A stretch of DNA of 38,097 nucleotides, from NCBI GenBank assembly GCA_025934025.1, contig JAICYU010000009.1, positions 1 to 38,097 of the forward strand, read 5' to 3'. Of this stretch, positions 26,892-36,018 are shown in pieces. The DNA comes from Terriglobales bacterium. Its GTDB lineage: Bacteria; Acidobacteriota; Terriglobia; Terriglobales; Acidobacteriaceae. Position 1 is the first letter of the stretch. Each line of letters opens with the position of its first letter. The translations under genes and the position numbers were made by a program. The notes under the pieces were generated by a model, which saw only the letters and a program-made list of their open reading frames with translations, had not been told where the DNA came from and did no database searches.

Positions 26892-27311
26892 ATGACTATG
26901 AAAAGGGGAAGAATCGTTATAACGCAATCGGATTTTGAAAAGCTTGAGCGTCTGCTGAGTTCTCCCACAGCGGTCAAGCCGCACGACGAGCAGCATCGCC
27001 AGGCGCTGGCGGAAGAACTCGATGGCGCCATCGTTGTAGCTGAAGGCGACGTTCCTGATGATGTTCTAACCATGAACTCGCGAGCGCGCGTTCGTGACTT
27101 GACGACACGGCGGGAATTCGAGTGCCAAATCGTGTTGCCCGGCAAAGCCGACCCGGGCAAGAACCGTATTTCGGTGCTGGCGCCGATCGGGACAGCGTTG
27201 CTGGGGTATCGAGCTGGCGACACGGTCGAATGGCCAGTGCCGGCGGGATTGCGGCGGCTCCGTATTCTTGCTGTGGAGTACCAGCCAAAAGTGGAAAGCA
27301 TGGCTGCATGA
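26892..27311 (+). CDS. Rnk/GreA-like C-terminal domain protein (regulator of nucleoside diphosphate kinase type)
   Basis: MKRGRIVITQSDFEKLERLL...VPDDVLTMNSRARVRDLTTRREFECQIVLPGKADPGKNRISVLAPIGTALLGYRAGDTVEWPVPAGLRRLRILAVEYQP. ORF opens at 26802; the likely start is 26892 or 26898. Confidence 0.85.
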   Translation: MTMKRGRIVITQSDFEKLERLLSSPTAVKPHDEQHRQALAEELDGAIVVAEGDVPDDVLTMNSRARVRDLTTRREFECQIVLPGKADPGKNRISVLAPIGTALLGYRAGDTVEWPVPAGLRRLRILAVEYQPKVESMAA

Positions 27312-27351
27312 GTCTGTGCGGGATTTCAGCAACTGGCAACTATTGACTCAG

Positions 27352-27371
27352 GGAGGGCCAACCGGCCCTCC
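27352..27371 (+). terminator. GC-rich hairpin downstream of the rnk-like gene; possible terminator
   Basis: GGAGGGCC-AACC-GGCCCTCC perfect stem, but no strong T-tract follows. Confidence 0.45.
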
Positions 27372-27445
27372 GAGCAGTGTCTTTGGTCCTCTAAGGCGAA
27401 CACCTACAGTGGCAAACACATGCTTGGGACTGGCATACTAGTTAC

Positions 27446-30112
27446 ATGCACGCACAACCGAAGTTTGCTCTGGAACCGGATTTCCAGGAGATCTCTGAAT
27501 GGCTTGAGGCATTTGATCAAGTAGTAGCCGATGCGGGTCCCGATCAGGGCGCCCGCCTGCTGGAAGCTCTTTCCCGCCGCGCGCGGGAAGCCGGTGTGGA
27601 AATCCCCGGCCAGCTTAATACGCCTTATATCAATACCATCCCCGTAGAAGAAGAAGTTGCTTATCCTGGCGATCGCGCCATGGAGCGCAGAATCAAGAGC
27701 CTGATTCGCTGGAACGCGATGGCCATGGTTCACCACCAGAATAAGCGCGATCCCGGAATCGGTGGGCACATTTCAACTTATTCTTCAGTAGCGACCCTAT
27801 TCGAAGTCGGCTTCAATCATTTCTTTCACGCAAAATACGGCGACCAGCCGGGCGACTTCGTTTACTTTCAAGGCCACGCCTCGCCCGGAGTCTACGCGCG
27901 CGCCTTTCTGGAGGGGCGGATCACGGAAGAGCATCTGGAGAACTTCCGCCACGAGCTGCGCGGCGCTCCAGGACTCTCGTCCTATCCACATCCGTGGCTT
28001 ATGCCGCAGTTCTGGAATTTCCCCACGGTATCCATGGGGCTGGCGCCGATCAGCGCCATTTACCAGGCGCGCTTTATGCGCTATCTGGAAAATCGCGGAT
28101 TGATCGCCAAGACACCGCGTAAGATCTGGGCTTTTTTGGGCGATGGTGAAACCGACGAGCCAGAGTCGCTGGGATCCATCACACTGGCTGCACGCGAGCG
28201 GCTCGACAATTTGGTTTTCGTGATCAACTGCAACTTGCAGCGACTGGATGGGCCGGTGCGCGGCAACGGCAAAATCATTCAGGAACTTGAAGCGGCGTTC
28301 AAAGGCGCCGGATGGAACGTGATCAAAGTGGTTTGGGGTTCCAATTGGGACCCCCTGCTGGCGCGCGACCACTCCGGCCTGCTGCTCAAGCGTATGGAAG
28401 AATGCGTGGACGGCGAATACCAGGCATTCAAGGCAAAAGATGGAGCGTTCGTTCGCAAAGAATTCTTCGGCAAATATCCCGAGACGGCCAAGCTGGTCGA
28501 GAACATGAGTGACGACGAGATCTGGCGTCTCCAACGCGGCGGTCTCGATCCGCAGAAGGTCTACAACGCTTATCTCCGAGCCACGGAGCACACCGGCGGG
28601 CCGACTGTGATTCTGGCCAAGACGATCAAAGGCTACGGATTGGGATCGGCGCAGGCACGCAATGCTACGCACCAGGAAAAGAAGATGACGGACGAAGCGC
28701 TCTCCGCGTTTCGCGCACGCTTCGAGATTCCTATTCCCGACAAGGCAGCGAAAGAAGGAGCACCGTACCTTCCGCCCAAGGACAGCCCGGAAATCAAGTA
28801 CATGCTGGAGCGCCGGCGCGAGTTGGGCGGATTCTTGCCTTCGCGCGAAGTCCCGGAGAAGTTGTTCGATGCGCCGCCGCTGGATCTCTTCTCTGAATCG
28901 CTGGCCGGTTCACGCGGCCGTGCTGTCTCCACCACGATGGGCTTCGTCAGCATGCTGCGCGTTCTGCTGAAGGATGAGAAGCTCGGCAAGCTGGTGGTCC
29001 CCATTGTGCCTGACGAGGCGCGCACCTTCGGTATGGAGTCAGTCTTCCGGCAGGTAGGCATTTACGCCAGCCAGGGACAGCTCTACCGTCCTCACGATCA
29101 AGACATGCTGCTCTACTATCGGGAGGAGAAGAGCGGGCAGATTCTGGAAGAAGGAATCACGGAAGCAGGTTCCATGGCTTCGATGAGCGCGGCGGGAGCG
29201 GCGTACGCCAACTACCACGTGCCGACGATTCCGTTCTTCATCTTCTATTCGATGTTCGGCTTCCAACGTGTGGGCGATCTGATCTGGGCATTTGGCGACG
29301 CGCGTGGCAAAGGCTTCATGCTGGGCGGTACAGCCGGCAGAACAACTCTGCTAGGGGAAGGGCTGCAACATCAGGACGGACACTCGCCGCTGCTGGCCAG
29401 CACCGTTCCTACCTGCGCCAGCTATGATCCGGCTTACGTGTACGAGATCGCTGTGATCGTGCAGGAAGGGTTGCGCCGCATGTATCAGGAAAAGGAAGAC
29501 CGCTTCTATTACCTGATGCTATACAACGAAGACTATGCCATGCCGGAAATGCCGCAAGGTTCGCAGGAAGGCATTCTGCGGGGCATCTACAAATTGAAAC
29601 CGGCGGAAGGCAAGAAGGCGGTGGTGCATCTTTTCGGCAGTGGAACGATTTTGAACGAAGCTCTGAAGGCGCAACAGATTTTGACGGAAAAATATAAGAT
29701 CCCTGCCGATGTCTGGAGCGTCACCAGCTACAACGAACTCCGCCGCGATGCGCTCGCGGTGGAACGCTGGAACCGTCTGCATCCTGCAGAACAGGCCAGG
29801 AAGCCTTACATCGTGAGCACGCTTGACGGTTCTGACGGCCCAATCGTAGCCGCCAGCGACTACATCAAGGCCGTTCCTGACCAGCTTGCTCCCTGGCTCG
29901 GCACGCGCATGGTCTCGCTCGGCACGGATGGCTTCGGCCGCAGCGACAACCGCCAGCATCTGCGCAAGCACTTCGAGATCAATGCGGAGTCTATCGCGAC
30001 AGCAGCGCTTTCCCGCCTCGCGCGCGACGGCAAGTTCGATGTGAAGAAAGCGCAAAAGGCTTTCGAAGAACTTAGCGTGAACACGGAGAAGATTGATCCG
30101 GTAAAGGCTTGA
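27446..30112 (+). CDS. aceE: Pyruvate dehydrogenase E1 component, homodimeric type
   Basis: 888 aa; YISTYSSVATLFEVGFNHFF-like ISTYSSVATLFEVGFNHFFHA, DFVYFQGHASPGVYARAFLEGR, FLGDGETDEPESLGSITLAARERLDNLVFVINCNLQRLDGPVRGN (ThDP site). Confidence 0.96.
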   Translation: MHAQPKFALEPDFQEISEWLEAFDQVVADAGPDQGARLLEALSRRAREAGVEIPGQLNTPYINTIPVEEEVAYPGDRAMERRIKSLIRWNAMAMVHHQNKRDPGIGGHISTYSSVATLFEVGFNHFFHAKYGDQPGDFVYFQGHASPGVYARAFLEGRITEEHLENFRHELRGAPGLSSYPHPWLMPQFWNFPTVSMGLAPISAIYQARFMRYLENRGLIAKTPRKIWAFLGDGETDEPESLGSITLAARERLDNLVFVINCNLQRLDGPVRGNGKIIQELEAAFKGAGWNVIKVVWGSNWDPLLARDHSGLLLKRMEECVDGEYQAFKAKDGAFVRKEFFGKYPETAKLVENMSDDEIWRLQRGGLDPQKVYNAYLRATEHTGGPTVILAKTIKGYGLGSAQARNATHQEKKMTDEALSAFRARFEIPIPDKAAKEGAPYLPPKDSPEIKYMLERRRELGGFLPSREVPEKLFDAPPLDLFSESLAGSRGRAVSTTMGFVSMLRVLLKDEKLGKLVVPIVPDEARTFGMESVFRQVGIYASQGQLYRPHDQDMLLYYREEKSGQILEEGITEAGSMASMSAAGAAYANYHVPTIPFFIFYSMFGFQRVGDLIWAFGDARGKGFMLGGTAGRTTLLGEGLQHQDGHSPLLASTVPTCASYDPAYVYEIAVIVQEGLRRMYQEKEDRFYYLMLYNEDYAMPEMPQGSQEGILRGIYKLKPAEGKKAVVHLFGSGTILNEALKAQQILTEKYKIPADVWSVTSYNELRRDALAVERWNRLHPAEQARKPYIVSTLDGSDGPIVAASDYIKAVPDQLAPWLGTRMVSLGTDGFGRSDNRQHLRKHFEINAESIATAALSRLARDGKFDVKKAQKAFEELSVNTEKIDPVKA

Positions 30113-30120
30113 GCTCCGGC

Positions 30121-30185
30121 CAGTGGACGAGACGGACTGAGTGGACAAAGTGGAAGTGGATAAAGTGGACTGAGTGGACAAGTTA
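30121..30185. repeat. Degenerate short tandem repeat (AGTGGA-based)
   Basis: cAGTGGAcgagacggactgAGTGGAcaaAGTGGAAGTGGAtaaAGTGGActgAGTGGAcaa; six AGTGGA units and two copies of GGACTGAGTGGACAA. Confidence 0.7.
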
Positions 30186-30342
30186 GCATGCCAATCTCTT
30201 TTTTTTCACTTTGCCCGACTCGATTCCTCCGCGCGGCGAGTGTGTTCAATCAGTCCATTTTCCTCCATTCTGTTTTCGTGCTCTGGCGTTACAATCAGGC
30301 CGTGATGGCAACATTGTTCCTCAATCTGGGTTTAGAGAGAGC

Positions 30343-31032
30343 ATGAAGAACCTGCTCAAGGTGAAGCTGCCTGCGGCAGTGGCGCTGCTGTGCCTGGCGT
30401 CGTACGTTGCCTTCCTGGAAGTGCAGGCCAGCGACGACACTGATGAAGACATCAGTTCGGCGGCAGTCTGGAACCCGAGCGAGCAGGAGTTGAAGCAAGC
30501 GGCCCAGGATTGCCAGGGACTCAGCGGCGATGACTATGCCGTGTGCTTCACCGACAACATGGACGAACTCGGCGCCTCGCCTGAGGCCGTGGATTTTGTC
30601 CAGGAATACGCAGATGACAATGCCGGCGCAATCGCCATTCTGAAGAGCTTTCATCCGGTAGACCAGGTAGATTTTGGCCAGGTGAGTTTTCCGCTCAGCA
30701 AGGACAAGGGCCAGAACTGGGTCCTGCTGAACGGCTTGCCGGAAGTCATCAATGTAAGCGATCCCAAACTCATTTCCCAGGCCGAGCTTCAGCAGAATGC
30801 GGATTACGCGGCGCTAAAGGCAGCCTATCCCGGCCTGCAGATCTCCTTCAGCACTGCCAAGCCTCTCGCGAAGAAAACAGCGGATGGAGGCCAGAGCTTT
30901 CTGATCAGCTATCCGCTGACAGAAAGCTGCTCGAATTGTAAAGTGCGAGGAGAAGCCAGCTACAGCTTCAACTTCAACGCAGCTGGAGAGTTCGTAGACG
31001 CCAGATTGATCAAAGTCACCCGCACCCGTTAA
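30343..31032 (+). CDS. Secreted hypothetical protein
   Basis: Signal peptide MKNLLKVKLPAAVALLCLASYVAFLEVQA at 30343; Cys pairs including CSNC; family not recognised. Confidence 0.7.
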   Translation: MKNLLKVKLPAAVALLCLASYVAFLEVQASDDTDEDISSAAVWNPSEQELKQAAQDCQGLSGDDYAVCFTDNMDELGASPEAVDFVQEYADDNAGAIAILKSFHPVDQVDFGQVSFPLSKDKGQNWVLLNGLPEVINVSDPKLISQAELQQNADYAALKAAYPGLQISFSTAKPLAKKTADGGQSFLISYPLTESCSNCKVRGEASYSFNFNAAGEFVDARLIKVTRTR

Positions 31033-31056
31033 TCTAGCTTTCCAAGGAGAACACGG

Positions 31057-31845
31057 TTGGACCTGGGACTGAAAAACCGGGGTGTAATCGTCGCCGGCTC
31101 AAGTGAAGGAATTGGCCGGGCAGCGGCAGAGAGCTTCGCGCGCGAAGGAGCGCAAGTTGCAATGTGCGCCCGCAGCGAAGATCGGTTGCGCCAGGCCGCC
31201 GCGGCCATCCAGTCCGCCACCGGAGCGGAGGTTTATGCCGTGCCGCTCGATGTGACTGACGCTCCCGCGGTGCAGCGCTTTACGGAGAATGTGGCCAAGC
31301 GCTTTGGCCGGATTGACGTTTGCGTGGCCAACGCGGGCGGTCCCCCAGCCAAGAATTTCCTCTCAGTTTCAACTGACGAGTGGCGCAAGGCAGTAGAGAC
31401 AAATTTTCTCAGCGTCATCTATATGGCGAAGGCCGTGATCCCACACATGCAGCGGCACCGCTGGGGACGCATCATCACCATTACTTCCGTCTCCGTGAAG
31501 CAACCGGTTGCCGATCTGATAATGTCAAACGCCGTACGCGCCGGAGTTGTAGGTTTGGTAAAGAGCCTCTCGAACGAGTTTGGCAAAGACGGAATTCTGG
31601 TGAACAATGTCGCCCCGGGATATACCGCCACGGATCGCCTGAAGGAGTTGGCCGGGGTCCGTGCCTTAGCTGCGGGGAACCAGGTAGAAGACGTGTACGG
31701 GGCGTGGTCGGCGGAAATTCCGCTACGCCGCGTTGGCCAACCCATTGAAATTGCGGAGGCAATCGTATGGCTCGCTTCCGAGCGCGCCTCCTACATCACC
31801 GGCCAGACGCTGCTCGTGGACGGTGGCATTTACCGGGGTTTGTAG
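31057..31845 (+). CDS. SDR-family oxidoreductase (3-oxoacyl-ACP reductase-like)
   Basis: VIVAGSSEGIGRAAAESFAREGAQVAMCARS; VCVANAGGPP; C-terminal EIAEAIVWLASERASYITGQTLLVDGGIYRGL. TTG start. Confidence 0.9.
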   Translation: MDLGLKNRGVIVAGSSEGIGRAAAESFAREGAQVAMCARSEDRLRQAAAAIQSATGAEVYAVPLDVTDAPAVQRFTENVAKRFGRIDVCVANAGGPPAKNFLSVSTDEWRKAVETNFLSVIYMAKAVIPHMQRHRWGRIITITSVSVKQPVADLIMSNAVRAGVVGLVKSLSNEFGKDGILVNNVAPGYTATDRLKELAGVRALAAGNQVEDVYGAWSAEIPLRRVGQPIEIAEAIVWLASERASYITGQTLLVDGGIYRGL

Positions 31846-31906
31846 CGGTCGAATCCGCTTGAACTCTTACATCTAAGACACACGCCGGCGCATCTTATTA
31901 GTCCGC

Positions 31907-32557
31907 ATGCTTCTCCTGGCGGCCTATCTGGTTCTTGCTGCTGTTACCTGCGCCCTGTGGTACTGGGTTTCTGTGCAGCGCCATCGCCGCCGCGCCCGGG
32001 AAGTGATTGTTTGGATCCAATCCGCGCTCTCGGGCCAGGGACAGGTCGGCGGTATCCGCTGGATGGCTCCTTCGCGCTTCAAAGTCCCGCTCTCGCTCAC
32101 TTGCGGGGTCTTTCACCGCGCCAGCGTGATGATTGAGATGATGCCGTGCGAATTTCCCATGCACTGGCTCATGGCGCGGTTAAAACGTCGTCGCGAGATC
32201 TTCACCTTCCAAGCGGACCTGGATCTCCCTCCTGCCTTCTCTCTGCACGTCCAGAACTTCCGCTGGTTTGCCCGCAGCAGCCGCCGGGCGCAGCGCAAAG
32301 AGAACGACTGGACCATCGAGCAGAGCGGTCCTATTGTCATCAGCACTCGCAGTGACTGGAAAAAGGAAATCTCCTGCGCCATGACCTCTCTGGCCAGAGG
32401 TGACCATGAATTTTCCAGCATTGAGTTCCAGCGCCGCAGCCCGCATTTTTCCGTAAGCCTGCCGCTGGAAGCCATTGCTCCCGGAACTCCCACGCAGGCT
32501 TTTCTGTTCGAGAGCATGCGCGAACTCGCCAGCAGCAGCTCCGCCAGCCTTTCCTAG
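31907..32557 (+). CDS. Hypothetical membrane-anchored protein
   Basis: 216 aa ORF with one N-terminal TM (MLLLAAYLVLAAVTCALWYWVSV), in an otherwise empty gap; no recognised family. Confidence 0.65.
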   Translation: MLLLAAYLVLAAVTCALWYWVSVQRHRRRAREVIVWIQSALSGQGQVGGIRWMAPSRFKVPLSLTCGVFHRASVMIEMMPCEFPMHWLMARLKRRREIFTFQADLDLPPAFSLHVQNFRWFARSSRRAQRKENDWTIEQSGPIVISTRSDWKKEISCAMTSLARGDHEFSSIEFQRRSPHFSVSLPLEAIAPGTPTQAFLFESMRELASSSSASLS

Positions 32558-32675
32558 CTCAATTCACTCACGCGTGTTTATTGCACCACCAGCGTCACTC
32601 TTGTCGAATGCCTGAACTGGCCCGCAATTCTCCTATGCTAGACTTTTCTCGCCAAAGCCTCAGGGAGGAACCCTC

Positions 32676-34007
32676 ATGGACGATCGCTCATCCCGTTACT
32701 GCATTCTTGGAGCGGGACCGGTGGGGTTGAGCATGGCGCGGGCGCTGGCGAAAGCCGGCATTCCTTATGAGCAGCTTGAGGCTGATGGGGATGTCGGCGG
32801 AAATTGGCTGCACGGCGTTTATTCCACGGCGCACATCATCTCCTCGAAGAAGACCACCGAATTTGCGGATTATCCCATGCCGGCGGACTACCCGGATTTT
32901 CCCAGCGCGCAGCAGATGGTGGATTACCTTCGCGATTACGCCCGGCATTTTGATCTACTAGAACGTATTCAGTTTCACACCCGCGTGGCTTTTGCACGGC
33001 CGCTGAACGACCACCGCTGGGAATTAGAACTCGAGAATGGCGAGCGCCGCATCTATCGCGGGCTGCTGGTGTGCAACGGACATCATTGGGACTGCCGCTG
33101 GCCCAGTTATCCCGGCAACTTCAGCGGAGAGTACATTCACTCCAAGCAATATAAAGATCCGCAGCAGTTGCACGGAAAGCGCGTGCTGGTGATCGGCGGC
33201 GGCAACTCCGCCTGCGACATCGCTTCCGAAGCCGCGCGTGTCGGTTTGAGCGCTGCCATAAGCTTGAGGCGCGGTTACTGGTTCCTTCCCAAGACCCTGC
33301 TGGGCAAGCCGCTGGTTGAGGGGATTCCCTTCTGGGCGCCGGTCTGGTTGCAGCGGATTGTGTTGCGATTACTGCTCAGAATTGTGTGCGGCCGATATGA
33401 AAGCTATGGCCTGCCTCGCCCCAGCCATCGCATCTTTGAAGCTCATCCCACGGTCAACAGCGAACTGCTGCACTACATCCGCCACGGACGCATCCGGCCG
33501 CGGCCGGATATCGCGCGCTTCGATAGCGACACCGTCGAATTTGTGGATGGCCGGCGCGAGCAGTTCGACATTGTAGTTGCCGCCACCGGCTACCACGTGA
33601 GTTTTCCGTTTCTGCCGGAAGGACTGGTGCCGGTGAAGGGAGGACTGGCGCTACTCTATGCCGGCTGCGTCCTGCCCACGGTGAAGAATCTCTACGTAAT
33701 CGGCACAGGACAGGCACGCTACGGTTTTGGCCCGCTGCTGACGCCTGCAGCAGACATGGTCGCCGACCTGATACAGCTTCAGGAAAAGATGGAACTGCCC
33801 ATCGGGTTGGTGATGAAGGAATCCGGCGTGCGCCTTCCTGCAACGCATCTGGTAGATCCGCACGCGGCCCTTCGCGGCATGAAATTCGTCCGTCGCTTTC
33901 TGCTGCCGCGGCTGCCCGGAAAAGAGAAGAAGCTGCGTCGCCGCTTGAATACTCCGGCGCCGCCGACGTATACGCCTCCCAAGAGTTCCCAGGCAGGAGT
34001 TTTCTGA
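32676..34007 (+). CDS. Flavin-containing monooxygenase-like NAD(P)/FAD oxidoreductase
   Basis: YCILGAGPVGLSMARALAKAGIPYEQLEADGDVGGNW (FAD Rossmann), VLVIGGGNSACDIASEAARVG (NADP Rossmann), VVAATGYHVSFPFL. Confidence 0.9.
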   Translation: MDDRSSRYCILGAGPVGLSMARALAKAGIPYEQLEADGDVGGNWLHGVYSTAHIISSKKTTEFADYPMPADYPDFPSAQQMVDYLRDYARHFDLLERIQFHTRVAFARPLNDHRWELELENGERRIYRGLLVCNGHHWDCRWPSYPGNFSGEYIHSKQYKDPQQLHGKRVLVIGGGNSACDIASEAARVGLSAAISLRRGYWFLPKTLLGKPLVEGIPFWAPVWLQRIVLRLLLRIVCGRYESYGLPRPSHRIFEAHPTVNSELLHYIRHGRIRPRPDIARFDSDTVEFVDGRREQFDIVVAATGYHVSFPFLPEGLVPVKGGLALLYAGCVLPTVKNLYVIGTGQARYGFGPLLTPAADMVADLIQLQEKMELPIGLVMKESGVRLPATHLVDPHAALRGMKFVRRFLLPRLPGKEKKLRRRLNTPAPPTYTPPKSSQAGVF

Positions 34008-34858
34008 TGAGCCAGATTCGCGGAGTTGTTGCAGTCATTACCGGAGCAGGCTCAGGCATCGGCCGCGCCCTTGCGCGGCAGATGGCCGCGCAGGGCGCCA
34101 AGCTGGCTCTGGCCGATGTCAACACCGCAACTCTGGAAGAGACTCGCTCGCTGCTGGGAGCAGCAACCGCGCGCACCTACACCGTGGACGTTTCGAACGC
34201 TGCCAATATGCAGGATTTTGCGCAGTGCGTGGAGCAGGATTTCGGCGGCGCGTCGCTGCTCCTCAACAATGCCGGAGTAGCGCTTTTCGGAACCTTTGCG
34301 GAACTTTCCCTTGCCGAATTCGACTGGCTCTTCCGCATCAACTTCTGGGGCGTAGTGCATGGCTGCAAGTTTTTTCTGCCCATGCTCCTGCGCCAGCCGG
34401 AAGCGCGGATCGTGAATGTCTCCAGCGTATTTGGGCTTTTCGGACCTCCAGGGCAGAGCGCCTATGCTGCCAGCAAATTTGCTGTGAGGGGATTCACTGA
34501 TTCTTTGCGAGAGGAACTGCGCGGCACTTCGGTGAAGCTCACCTGCGTTCATCCTGCCGGCGTCGCTACAAACATCGCGCAGAACGCGCGCGCCGGCGTT
34601 GCTGCTCGTGCGCAGGACCAGGAAGCTGCGAAAAAAAGTTATGCGCGGGCCCTGCGTATCCCGCCGGAGATGGCGGCTGGCGCCATTGTCGAAGGCATCA
34701 TGGCCGATAAGGACCGCGTGTTGATTGGCCGCGATGCCTATCGCATTGATTTCTTCGCGCGCCTGATGCCGTCGCGCGCCAGCGCAATTCTGACTTCCTG
34801 GATTCAGAAGCGCATTCAGAAACCCGAGCGAGCCATGGTTGCCGCGGCGCAGAAATGA
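34007..34858 (+). CDS. SDR-family oxidoreductase
   Basis: VAVITGAGSGIGRALARQMAAQGAKLALADVN; LLNNAGVALFG; SAYAASKFAVRGFTDSLREEL; starts within the preceding stop codon (1-nt overlap). Confidence 0.92.
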   Translation: MSQIRGVVAVITGAGSGIGRALARQMAAQGAKLALADVNTATLEETRSLLGAATARTYTVDVSNAANMQDFAQCVEQDFGGASLLLNNAGVALFGTFAELSLAEFDWLFRINFWGVVHGCKFFLPMLLRQPEARIVNVSSVFGLFGPPGQSAYAASKFAVRGFTDSLREELRGTSVKLTCVHPAGVATNIAQNARAGVAARAQDQEAAKKSYARALRIPPEMAAGAIVEGIMADKDRVLIGRDAYRIDFFARLMPSRASAILTSWIQKRIQKPERAMVAAAQK

Positions 34859-35769
34859 TGCCGAAGACAGCACCCAGGACGAATGCGCTCCGCACTCCTG
34901 AGGAGCAATTCCAGAACTTGCCTGATTTTCCTTTTGCTCCCAATTACCGCGGGGTGGATGGCTTGCGCCTTCACTTCCTCGACGAAGGCCCGCGCGACGC
35001 AGCGCCCGTGCTGCTGATGCATGGCGAGCCTTCCTGGTGTTATCTCTATCGCAAGATGGTTCCGGTGCTGGTTGCGGCGGGCCATCGCGTGCTCGCGCCG
35101 GACCTCATCGGTTTCGGCCGCAGTGACAAGCCTGCGGCAATTTCCGACTACAGCTTTGCCCTGCACGTACAGTGGATTCGCCAATGGCTGGAAAATATGC
35201 AGCTTACTAACATCACCCTGTTCGGACAGGATTGGGGATCGCTGATCGGCTTGCGCCTTCTGGCGGAATGCGGCGAGAGGTTTGCGCGAGCGGTCATCGG
35301 CAACGGCGGCCTTCCCGCAGGTGAAGGCAATCCCCCGGCGGCATTTCGCGTTTGGCAGAAATTTGCCATCTGGACGCCTGTGTTCCCGGTTGGCCGGATC
35401 GTTGCTTCCGGTTGCGTTACCAAACTTTCACCGGAAGTCCGCGCCGCTTACGATGCGCCGTTCCCGAGTGATGAGTACAAAGCCGGAGCGCGGGCGTTTC
35501 CCCGGCTTGTCCCTTTCAATCCCACCGATCCTTCCGTTCCGGACAATCGCGCCGCGTGGGAAAAGCTGCGGCAGTGGCGCAAGCCATTTCTCACTGCGTT
35601 CAGTGATGGCGACCCGATTACCCGTGGCGGCGAGCGCAAGCTGCAGAAGGAAATTCCCGGAGCTGCGGGCCAGCGGCATACCACGATTCGTGGCGCAGGA
35701 CATTTTCTACAAGAGGACAAAGGCGCCGAGGTGGCAGAGTTGGTGAACCGATTTATTGCGAGTACCTGA
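34855..35769 (+). CDS. Haloalkane dehalogenase-like alpha/beta hydrolase
   Basis: VLLMHGEPSWCYLYRKMVPVL (HGEP oxyanion motif), LFGQDWGSLIGLRL (Asp nucleophile, adjacent halide-binding Trp), SDGDPITRGGE, GAGHFLQEDKG; 4-nt overlap with the upstream SDR. Confidence 0.88.
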   Translation: MMPKTAPRTNALRTPEEQFQNLPDFPFAPNYRGVDGLRLHFLDEGPRDAAPVLLMHGEPSWCYLYRKMVPVLVAAGHRVLAPDLIGFGRSDKPAAISDYSFALHVQWIRQWLENMQLTNITLFGQDWGSLIGLRLLAECGERFARAVIGNGGLPAGEGNPPAAFRVWQKFAIWTPVFPVGRIVASGCVTKLSPEVRAAYDAPFPSDEYKAGARAFPRLVPFNPTDPSVPDNRAAWEKLRQWRKPFLTAFSDGDPITRGGERKLQKEIPGAAGQRHTTIRGAGHFLQEDKGAEVAELVNRFIAST

Positions 35770-35930
35770 AGCGTTAACGAGAGTATGGCTTTGACAAATA
35801 ATCCCAACAGCGACATAATTCCACGCCGTAAATCCTGCTGGTCTGCACCGGGTCACAAAACACGTCTGGCAAGTTCAAAAAGGCCGGATATTTCAGAATG
35901 CGCGAACGAGACGCTCGCAAGTACGGGACA

Positions 35931-35948
35931 TGAATGAACACTCATTCA
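35931..35948. promoter_or_regulatory. Palindromic operator (candidate TetR-family site) upstream of the TonB-dependent receptor
   Basis: TGAATGA-ACAC-TCATTCA: perfect 7-bp arms, ~70 bp upstream of the ATG at 36019. Confidence 0.55.
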
Positions 35949-36018
35949 GTATCTCCAGAAGCGAGCTAACCGCTGCCATGACCGAAGTGCTTTTCCAGGT
36001 TGCGGGATAGGAGGCTCC

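Noticed and set aside
27797-28672. 291-aa minus-strand ORF antisense to aceE
   Set aside because: Overlaps conserved catalytic regions of PDH E1; no recognisable family.
34052-34873. 273-aa minus-strand ORF antisense to the second SDR gene
   Set aside because: Shadow ORF; SDR motifs are on the plus strand.
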